NCBI RefSeq assembly: GCF_001499855.1
Contig: NZ_LQIK01000003.1
Location: 157,751 to 221,750, forward strand
Direction of reading: 5' to 3'
DNA: 64,000 nt
Source of the DNA: Mycobacterium sp. GA-0227b
GTDB taxonomy: Bacteria > Actinomycetota > Actinomycetes > Mycobacteriales > Mycobacteriaceae
Below the pieces are notes generated by a model that saw only the letters and a program-made list of their open reading frames with translations, did not search any database and was not told where the DNA came from. Below are positions 58,181 through 64,000 of the stretch, in pieces. Position numbers and translations under genes: made by a program. Position 1 is the first letter of the stretch. Each line of letters begins with the position of its first letter.

Positions 58181-59425
58181 ATGCCGACTCCCAACCTTCC
58201 GCCCGGATTCGATTTCACCGATCCCGACATCTACGCAGAGCGACTGCCCGTCGATGAGCTCGCCGAGATGCGGAAGGTGGCACCCATCTGGTGGAACGAG
58301 CAGACGAAGGGCAACCTGGCCTTCGGTGACACCGGTTTCTGGGTGGTGACCAAGCACAAGGACGTCAAGGAGATCTCGCGGCGCAGCGACGTGTTCTCCA
58401 GCAACGCGAAGACTGCGCTACCGAGGTACCGCGACGAGGCGGACCCCGCGTCACTCGAGGCCGGCAAGGTCGTCCTGCTGAACCAGGACGCACCGCACCA
58501 CACCCATCTGCGCAAGATCATCTCGCGTGCATTCACCCCCAGGGCCATCGAGTCCCTGCGCGAGGAACTGCGCGAGCGCGCGGCCAACATCGCCAAAACT
58601 GCAGCCGCCGAGGGTTCCGGCGACTTCGTCGAGCAGGTGTCGGCCGAGTTACCCCTGCAGGCGATCGCCGGGCTGATGGGCGTCCCGCAGGAGGACCGGA
58701 TGAAGCTGTTCCACTGGTCCAATCAGATGGTCGGCGACCAGGACCCTGAATACAGCAGGAACGACCCGACGGCTGCGTCGGTCGAGTTGATCACCTATGG
58801 CATGCAGATGGCCGCGGAGCGGGCCAAGAACCCGGGCGACGATCTGGTGACCAAGCTGGTGCAGGCCGATGTCGAGGGGCACAAGCTCTCCGACGACGAG
58901 TTCGGCTTCTTCGTCATCCTGCTGGCGGTGGCGGGCAACGAGACGACCCGCAACTCCATCACCCAGGGCATGATGGCGTTCACCGACTTCCCCGATCAGT
59001 GGGAGTTGTTCAAGGAACAACGACCCGCGACGGCCGCCGACGAGATCGTCCGGTGGGCGACCCCGGTCACCTCGTTCCAGCGCACCGCACTCGAGGACAC
59101 CGAGTTGGGCGGAGTGACGATCAAGCAGGGCCAACGGGTGGTGATGTTCTATCGTTCGGCCAACTTCGACGAAGAGGTGTTCGACGACCCGTACACGTTC
59201 GACATCCTGCGAGATCCCAACCCGCACGTGGGTTTCGGCGGTACCGGGGCGCACTACTGCATCGGCGCGAACCTCGCCAGGATGACGATCGATCTGATCT
59301 TCAACGCGATCGCCGACGAGATGCCGAATCTGCGACCACTGGCCAAGCCCGAGCGGCTACGGTCGGGCTGGCTCAACGGCATCAAGCACTGGCAGGTCGA
59401 CTACACCGGAGCGGGTAAGGCGTAG
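58181..59425 (+). CDS. Cytochrome P450 of the CYP125 family (steroid C26/27 hydroxylase)
   Basis: A 414-residue P450. The haem loop is FGGTGAHYCIGANLARM with Cys360 as ligand; the I-helix has VAGNETTRN; ExxR is present. Long identical stretches to M. tuberculosis CYP125A1 are evident (NLPPGFDFTDPDIYAERLP; FHWSNQMVGDQDPEYS), the enzyme that oxidises the cholesterol side chain at C26/27. Some mycobacteria carry several CYP125 copies, and this may be a paralogue outside the main cholesterol cluster. The ATG at 58181 has a GAGGAAAG site five bases upstream. No ferredoxin gene is adjacent. Confidence 0.92.
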   Translation: MPTPNLPPGFDFTDPDIYAERLPVDELAEMRKVAPIWWNEQTKGNLAFGDTGFWVVTKHKDVKEISRRSDVFSSNAKTALPRYRDEADPASLEAGKVVLLNQDAPHHTHLRKIISRAFTPRAIESLREELRERAANIAKTAAAEGSGDFVEQVSAELPLQAIAGLMGVPQEDRMKLFHWSNQMVGDQDPEYSRNDPTAASVELITYGMQMAAERAKNPGDDLVTKLVQADVEGHKLSDDEFGFFVILLAVAGNETTRNSITQGMMAFTDFPDQWELFKEQRPATAADEIVRWATPVTSFQRTALEDTELGGVTIKQGQRVVMFYRSANFDEEVFDDPYTFDILRDPNPHVGFGGTGAHYCIGANLARMTIDLIFNAIADEMPNLRPLAKPERLRSGWLNGIKHWQVDYTGAGKA

Positions 59426-59716
59426 TCAGTAGTCGATGATCGAGCGCCAGTACTCCTCGGGTATCTCGGCGTTCGACCGAAGCACCATCGCCAGGCCGGT
59501 CGCCATCGCGATACCCAGCAGCCCCAGCCACAGACCGAAGAAGCCGATGACCGCCCACAGCACGGTGGTCACCGTCGGCCACGGCGACAGCACCGCCAGC
59601 ACCGGCGCGAAGAAGAAGCCGGCGCCGATGTACCACGCGGACCCGGCGCGGTCGGAGATCAGCACGAAGCGCAGCCACCGCGGAATCGGTGCCGAAGCGG
59701 GCTTGACGGTCTCCAT
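59426..59716 (-). CDS. Small membrane protein
   Basis: A 96-residue protein with two membrane helices, WYIGAGFFFAPVLAVLSPW and VLWAVIGFFGLWLGLLGIAMATGLAM, and a C-terminal PEEYWRSIIDY. The ATG at 59716 is chosen. It abuts the convergent P450 gene with no spacer and is divergent from the XRE regulator gene. Function not recognised. Confidence 0.72.
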   Translation of the reverse strand: METVKPASAPIPRWLRFVLISDRAGSAWYIGAGFFFAPVLAVLSPWPTVTTVLWAVIGFFGLWLGLLGIAMATGLAMVLRSNAEIPEEYWRSIIDY

Positions 59717-59826
59717 GTTTCTCCCTCTGCTCGATGGACACCTCCGACACTGCTCCCCCGAGGTAACCGGCGCAATTACCTGGGACGTAGTGGTCACGCC
59801 CGCCGTGCTGGGTGACACTGGCAGCC

Positions 59827-60603
59827 ATGACCGCGGCGCGCGTGCAGACCCAGACGTTCGGTGCCTTGATGAAGGAGTGGCGACGCCGACGCCGGCTCAG
59901 CCAACTCGACCTCGCCATCGCCGCTGAGGTGTCGCCCCGGCACGTCAGCTTCATCGAGACGGGCCGGTCGGCGCCGAGCCGGGCGATGGTGCTGCGGCTG
60001 GCCGACGTCCTCGACGTGCCGCGCCGCGAACAGAACCAGCTACTGCTGGCGGCCGGCCTCGCCCCGGTGTATCCCGAGCGGTCGCTCGACGACCCGGAGA
60101 TGGCCGCGATTCGCGCGGGGATCGAGCGAGTCCTCGACGCGTACAACCCGTTTCCCTGCGTGGTGGTGGACCGGCGCTGGCGGATCGTGCGGGCGAATTC
60201 GGGCGCCGGCGTGCTGCTCGACGGTGTCGCGCCAGACCTGCTCGAAGAGCCCAACGCGATGCGCATCGCTTTGCACCCCGACGGGATGGCACCTCGCATC
60301 CGCAACCTCGGCCAGTGGCGGCACCACCTCATCGAGCGGCTGCGCCGCGAGGTTGCCGTCAGCGGGTCGAACGAGCTGACCGCGCTGCTGGGTGAAATTG
60401 ATTCCTACCCAGGCGATTCCGACGGTTCACTGGACGTCGGCGGCGTCGCGGTACCACTGGAGCTGTACACGCCCGACGGCAGGCTGCTGACGTTCCTGTC
60501 CACGGTGACGACCTTCGGCACCGCGCTCGACCTGACCGCCGCCGAGCTATCCATCGAGGCGTTCCTGCCCGCCGACGAGGCGACCGCTGCCGCATTGCGG
60601 TGA
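59827..60603 (+). CDS. XRE family regulator with MmyB-like ligand domain
   Basis: A 258-residue regulator with an N-terminal helix-turn-helix (LMKEWRRRRRLSQLDLAIAAEVSPRHVSFIETGR) and a C-terminal MmyB-type domain that starts FPCVVVDRRWRIVRANSGAGVLL. In related proteins that PAS-like domain binds fatty acids. The ATG at 59827 is chosen over that at 59812. The regulated genes are not clear; neighbours are a membrane protein and an LpqH-like lipoprotein. Confidence 0.87.
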   Translation: MTAARVQTQTFGALMKEWRRRRRLSQLDLAIAAEVSPRHVSFIETGRSAPSRAMVLRLADVLDVPRREQNQLLLAAGLAPVYPERSLDDPEMAAIRAGIERVLDAYNPFPCVVVDRRWRIVRANSGAGVLLDGVAPDLLEEPNAMRIALHPDGMAPRIRNLGQWRHHLIERLRREVAVSGSNELTALLGEIDSYPGDSDGSLDVGGVAVPLELYTPDGRLLTFLSTVTTFGTALDLTAAELSIEAFLPADEATAAALR

Positions 60604-60675
60604 AACCGGCCGTCGCGCCGGTAGTCCGACCGAACCGCGCATGTGCGGCCGCCGACACCAATAGAGTCTGACGAC

Positions 60676-61095
60676 ATGGACAACCGACTCGTCGCGGCGG
60701 CCGCCGTCATCCTCGTCGCCGGTGCCGCGGGCTGCTCGACGCCACCCGCCGCGCTCGGCGGAACGACCGCGAAGGTAACCATCAACGGCGAGAGCACCGG
60801 CGGCCCCCACGCGGTGAGGTGTACGCAGACCGGATGGATGTGGACCATCGAGACTCCCGACGAAGACAAGGGTTTCACGGCCACCGTCGGCACCGAAGAC
60901 GTCGTCACCGCCGAATCGGTCACCTTCCAGAACTTCGGTGGCTTCACCGGAAACTTCTGGAAAGGCAACGTCGGCGAGGCCGATGTGAAGGGCAAGGGCG
61001 GCACGTTCACGATCACCGGATCGGCGGACGGCTCGTTCACCGACAACCCGAGCAACGCGGTCACCGCCACGTTCCGCATCGAAGCCGACTGCTGA
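60676..61095 (+). CDS. LpqH-family (19 kDa antigen-like) lipoprotein
   Basis: A 139-residue lipoprotein. The signal peptide VILVAGAAGCSTPP contains the lipobox AAGC, and the mature part follows the 19 kDa LpqH pattern: KVTINGESTGGPHAVRCTQTGWMW, with a second Cys pair closing at the C-terminal EADC. Mycobacteria carry several paralogues that act as surface antigens and TLR2 ligands. It is in line with the SnoaL gene after 7 bases. Confidence 0.87.
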   Translation: MDNRLVAAAAVILVAGAAGCSTPPAALGGTTAKVTINGESTGGPHAVRCTQTGWMWTIETPDEDKGFTATVGTEDVVTAESVTFQNFGGFTGNFWKGNVGEADVKGKGGTFTITGSADGSFTDNPSNAVTATFRIEADC

Positions 61096-61102
61096 GCGCC
61101 CC

Positions 61103-61477
61103 GTGGTTCATGAGTTCCGCCGTGCGGTCGAAGCGGCCGATCTCGACGCCGTCATGGCCCTGTGCCGCGACGACGTCGTCTTCCACAGCCCCGTGGTCTT
61201 CACGCCCTACGAGGGACGGGATGCGCTGCGGCAGATCCTCGCTGCCGTGATGGAGGTCTTCGACGATTTCCGGTATGTGCGCGAGATCGGACCCGCCGAC
61301 GCCCGCGACCATGCGCTCGTGTTCCGGGCGAAAGTCGGTGACAAGGAGATCGAGGGCTGCGATTTCATCCAACTCGACGAGGACGGCGCCATCAGCGAGC
61401 TCACCGTCATGGTGCGTCCGCTGTCCGCGACGCTGACGCTGGCCGAGATGATGAAAGCACGGCTCGCCGCAACCTGA
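61103..61477 (+). CDS. SnoaL-like (NTF2-fold) protein
   Basis: A 124-residue protein of the NTF2/SnoaL fold: FRRAVEAADLDAVMALCRDDVVFHSPVVF opens it, and FIQLDEDGAISELTVMVRPLSA closes it. Such proteins are cyclases, isomerases or have no enzyme activity. GTG start at 61103, seven bases after the lipoprotein stop. It is followed by a FadR-type operator and gene. Confidence 0.82.
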   Translation: MVHEFRRAVEAADLDAVMALCRDDVVFHSPVVFTPYEGRDALRQILAAVMEVFDDFRYVREIGPADARDHALVFRAKVGDKEIEGCDFIQLDEDGAISELTVMVRPLSATLTLAEMMKARLAAT

Positions 61478-61484
61478 CCGCCAC

Positions 61485-61495
61485 TGGTAAGACCA
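61485..61495 (+). promoter_or_regulatory. FadR-type operator TGGTAAGACCA
   Basis: TGGT-N3-ACCA, extended to ACTGGTAAGACCACT, matches the core of GntR/FadR-family operators. It lies 37 bases before the FadR-like start codon and likely mediates autoregulation of the two-gene operon. Confidence 0.65.
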
Positions 61496-61532
61496 CTTGA
61501 CCTCTGGCCTATTGGGATGGCAGGCTGGCCGC

Positions 61533-62252
61533 ATGGCACTTCAACCGGTGAACCGGCGCTCAGTGCCCGAGGACGTCTTCGAGCAGATCGTCGCCGAGGT
61601 GCTCAGCGGCGAGATGCAGCCCGGTGAGTCGCTTCCCAGCGAGCGCAGGCTCGCCGAGGTTCTCGGGGTCTCCCGGCCCGCCGTTCGGGAGGCGCTCAAG
61701 CGGCTCACCGCCGCGGGGCTGGTGGAGGTACGCCAGGGCGACGCGACCACGGTGCGCGACTTCCGGCGCCATGCGGGTCTGGATCTGCTGCCGCGCCTGC
61801 TCATTCGGGCCGGCGAACTCGACTTGTCCGTCGTGCGCAGCATTCTGGAGACGCGACTGCACAACGGGCCCAAGGTCGCCGAACTGGCCGCCGGGCGGTG
61901 CGGTCGCAGCCTGGCCGAGCCACTCAGCCAAGCGTTGGATGCCCTCGAGGCCGAAGACGATCCCGTCGAACGACAACGCCACGCGCTGACGTTCTGGGAT
62001 CACATCGTCGACGGCGCCGACTCAATCGCCTTCCGGCTCATGTACAACACCCTGCGGGCCACCTACGAGCCGGCGCTGCCCGCACTGGCCACCGTGATGG
62101 CTGACGAGGTCGGCAGGCCGCAGGCATACCGGGACTTGGCCGATGCAATCACCGCGGGTGATCCGCCGAGGGCCCGAGCGGCCGCCCACGACCTTCTCGA
62201 ACCGGCGACGACAGCGCTTCTCGACGCCCTCGACAATCTGGAGGATCAGTGA
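61533..62252 (+). CDS. GntR/FadR-family regulator (FCD-type)
   Basis: A 239-residue regulator. The winged helix is [43 protein letters not shown], typical of GntR proteins, followed by an all-helical ligand domain of the FadR or FCD group. The ATG at 61533 is used. It overlaps the GTG of the hydroxylase gene (GTGA), so the two are coupled, and a FadR-type operator lies upstream. A fatty acyl-CoA ligand is plausible. Confidence 0.88.
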   Translation: MALQPVNRRSVPEDVFEQIVAEVLSGEMQPGESLPSERRLAEVLGVSRPAVREALKRLTAAGLVEVRQGDATTVRDFRRHAGLDLLPRLLIRAGELDLSVVRSILETRLHNGPKVAELAAGRCGRSLAEPLSQALDALEAEDDPVERQRHALTFWDHIVDGADSIAFRLMYNTLRATYEPALPALATVMADEVGRPQAYRDLADAITAGDPPRARAAAHDLLEPATTALLDALDNLEDQ

Positions 62253-62926
62253 CGACCTCGACCACGGGTAATGCGCGCACGGGCTTCACGCTCATCCATG
62301 CACAGCGCGAATTCTGGAAACACCCCTCCCCCTGGATGATCGGGACTACCCTCGTCGCCGCGCTGGTGGCCCGCATCGCCGTCGGTGACTGGCAGGTCAC
62401 CGACGCCATCGTCCCAGTGGTGATGCTGGCGCTGTTTCCGTTCTTCGAGTGGATCATCCACGTCTGCGTCCTGCATTGGCGGCCGAAGCGGCTGGGGCCG
62501 TTGACAATCGACCCGCTGCTGGCCCGCGAGCATCGGGCACACCACAGCCATCCGCGTGACATCCCGCTGATCTTCATCCCGTGGAAGTCGCTGGCCACCT
62601 GGGTGTTGCCGGTGACGGTCGCGGTCGGACTGCTGGCGTTCCCCCGGTTGGGTATGGGCCTGACGTACCTGGTGTGCATCGGCACCCTCGGATTGGCCTA
62701 CGAGTGGACGCATTACCTGATCCACAGCGACTACAAGCCGAAAACCGCTCTCTACCGGGCGGTCTGGCGCAACCATCGGCACCACCACTTCAAGAACGAG
62801 CACTACTGGTTCACGGTGACCAGTTCCGGAACCGCTGACCGGGTGCTCGGCACCTACCCCGATCCAGCCGTCGTACAGAATTCACCGACCGCGAAAAACC
62901 TGCACGCCGAACATCAGCCGGCGTGA
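62249..62926 (+). CDS. Fatty acid hydroxylase/sterol desaturase family membrane protein
   Basis: A 225-residue di-iron membrane enzyme with four helices and three histidine boxes: [19 protein letters not shown] and [14 protein letters not shown]. The family adds hydroxyl groups or double bonds to lipids, sterols or carotenoids. GTG start overlapping the upstream stop codon. It is co-expressed with the FadR-type regulator, which fits lipid-responsive control. The lipid substrate is not known. Confidence 0.9.
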   Translation: MTTSTTGNARTGFTLIHAQREFWKHPSPWMIGTTLVAALVARIAVGDWQVTDAIVPVVMLALFPFFEWIIHVCVLHWRPKRLGPLTIDPLLAREHRAHHSHPRDIPLIFIPWKSLATWVLPVTVAVGLLAFPRLGMGLTYLVCIGTLGLAYEWTHYLIHSDYKPKTALYRAVWRNHRHHHFKNEHYWFTVTSSGTADRVLGTYPDPAVVQNSPTAKNLHAEHQPA

Positions 62927-62939
62927 CTGCGCCAGCCCC

Positions 62940-63692
62940 TCAGTACTGGACGATGACCGGGTCGCCGAGGCTCACGGTGTTGAAGTACCAATCGGCGTTG
63001 TCCGGGCTGAGGTTGATGCATCCGTGGCTGACGTTTTCGTACCCCTGCGAACCCGTCGACCAGGGCGCGCCGTGCACGTACACTCCGCCCCAGGTGATCC
63101 GGACCGCGTCATAGACCGTGAGCTTGTAGCCCTCGGGGTCGTCCAGGGGGATACCGATGGTGCGCGAATCCATGATGACCACACTCTGCTTCTCCAGAAC
63201 CGTGAATGATCCGGTCGGCGTTGCGAACCCGTACTTGCCCATCGACGCGGGCATCTCGCGCGCCACCTCTCCGTCGATGCTCACGGTGAACGTATGGGCG
63301 CCGATGTCGGCGACGCTCACTATCGCGGCACCGGTCTGAAAGCTCGCCTTGGCATTGCCGGCCGACACCGTGATGGTCGAGTGCGCCGGCCAGAATTCTG
63401 CCGGATCCCATTGCAGCACATGGTCATTGACCCAGGTGAAGCTTCCGTCAGGCGCTCCTTCGGGCATTGCGGGTGAGGAGATCTCGAGGGTCCGCTCGGC
63501 GGCCGCCCGGTCACGGATAGCCCGGTCGAACGTCACCGTCACCGGGTGCGCGACACCCACCGTCTGTCCAGCCGGTTGGATGCTGGCGACGTCGGTCGGT
63601 TTCGTGATGCCCGCAGCGCTGGTCGCGGTGGACCCCGCCAAGGTGAGCACCGCGAGGCTCGCCACCGCCAGCGCATTTCGAAGCTTCAGCAC
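62940..63692 (-). CDS. L,D-transpeptidase, LdtMt1 (LdtA)-like
   Basis: A 250-residue exported enzyme that forms 3-3 crosslinks in peptidoglycan. A signal peptide (ALAVASLAVLTLAGSTATSA) precedes an Ig-like domain (GVAHPVTVTFDRAI) and the catalytic YkuD domain. The active-site motif YENVSHGCINLS keeps the nucleophilic Cys and His. The layout and the TVVIMDSRTIGIPL-like segment match M. tuberculosis LdtMt1 (Rv0116c), as does the length. It is a target class for carbapenems. It is convergent with the hydroxylase gene. Confidence 0.92.
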   Translation of the reverse strand: MLKLRNALAVASLAVLTLAGSTATSAAGITKPTDVASIQPAGQTVGVAHPVTVTFDRAIRDRAAAERTLEISSPAMPEGAPDGSFTWVNDHVLQWDPAEFWPAHSTITVSAGNAKASFQTGAAIVSVADIGAHTFTVSIDGEVAREMPASMGKYGFATPTGSFTVLEKQSVVIMDSRTIGIPLDDPEGYKLTVYDAVRITWGGVYVHGAPWSTGSQGYENVSHGCINLSPDNADWYFNTVSLGDPVIVQY

Positions 63693-63914
63693 ACTTCTAT
63701 CCTAGTTCGTCTCGTGCGGTTACCTCGGCAACCGCAATTGGCGCCCGCGCGCGCATGTCTCAGCGCAGGCGGGCGTCGTCCTCACTGCCCTTATCGAATG
63801 TGCTGCTCAGATCGTTTCACCGGACGTCGAGGCGACGGCTGAGGCGAGCCGGGTGACCGCCAGCAACGATCCCGCGGGAGCAAAGGCGCCCGCGCTCCGC
63901 ACACCGGCCGTCGG

Positions 63915-64000
63915 TCACGCAGGCGGTGGCAGCGGGGGTGGCGCAGGCGGCGGTGGCGGCGGCAGCACGGGCTGCGGCGGTGGGGGCGGCGTCTCTGGGG
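63915..64000 (-). CDS. Proline-rich protein, C-terminal end (partial)
   Basis: The reverse strand from the window edge reads PETPPPPPQPVLPPPPPP and ends at a TGA at 63915-63917. Only about 27 residues are in view. The composition matches the Pro-rich tails of other secreted mycobacterial proteins. The start and the rest lie beyond the window. Confidence 0.55.
   Translation of the reverse strand, partial: PETPPPPPQPVLPPPPPPAPPPLPPPA

Overview
The window is high-GC chromosomal DNA from a mycobacterium, most likely a fast-growing Mycolicibacterium-type species. The support is the furA-katG pair, a long-form isocitrate lyase (Icl2 type), an antigen 85-like mycolyltransferase, an LpqH-type lipoprotein, a non-catalytic RipD, an LdtMt1-like L,D-transpeptidase, PrrB-like kinase sequence, a CYP125-family P450 and KstR-type operator sequences. 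I see no rRNA, tRNA, insertion sequence, prophage or CRISPR array. The density is ordinary for a chromosome: about 74 protein genes, mostly short operons, with several convergent gene pairs whose 3' ends overlap.

Layout. 0.2-9.4 kb: small enzymes and envelope proteins (RibD-like reductase, methyltransferase, VOC protein, DUF1905, Ddn-like protein, FKBP lipoprotein, ThrE-type exporter, DUF4383, MOSC, geranylgeranyl-reductase-family flavoprotein). 9.7-17.6 kb: mycolyltransferase-like esterase, an acyl-CoA synthetase translationally coupled to a haloalkane dehalogenase-like hydrolase, an HsaA-like flavoprotein, a complete ECF41 sigma factor/oxidoreductase module with its predicted promoter, and a universal stress protein. 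17.8-25.6 kb: RipD, L-2-hydroxyglutarate oxidase, methyltransferase, AraC regulator, Icl2, aldehyde dehydrogenase and SRPBCC protein. 25.6-34.6 kb: an orphan PrrB-like kinase coupled to a GDSL lipoprotein, an acyltransferase, furA-katG with a typical leaderless promoter, a glutamine amidotransferase, hydrolases, and an MBL-fold gene under a MerR/SoxR-type operator. 34.6-48.6 kb: an ArsR-SRPBCC fusion regulator with two DUF899 genes and a tandem operator, a phosphodiesterase, an NlpC/P60 protein with a Crp-type site, YaaA, an MpaB-like protein, an acyl-CoA synthetase, a GCS2-type ligase, a 2OG-Fe oxygenase and CinA.

48.7-59.4 kb is the most coherent region. Two exact matches to the 14-bp KstR consensus and one near match stand before a steroid-dehydrogenase-like SDR, an amine-dehydrogenase-like reductase, a nitronate monooxygenase-like flavoprotein and a CYP125-family P450. 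Between them lie a HAD phosphatase, two TetR regulators, two VOC proteins and a TetR-coupled molybdopterin oxidoreductase. This looks like an accessory steroid-responsive locus separate from the main cholesterol cluster. 59.4-64 kb: XRE regulator, LpqH-like lipoprotein, SnoaL protein, a FadR-type regulator coupled to a fatty acid hydroxylase/desaturase-family gene, an L,D-transpeptidase, and the 3' end of a proline-rich gene that runs off the window.
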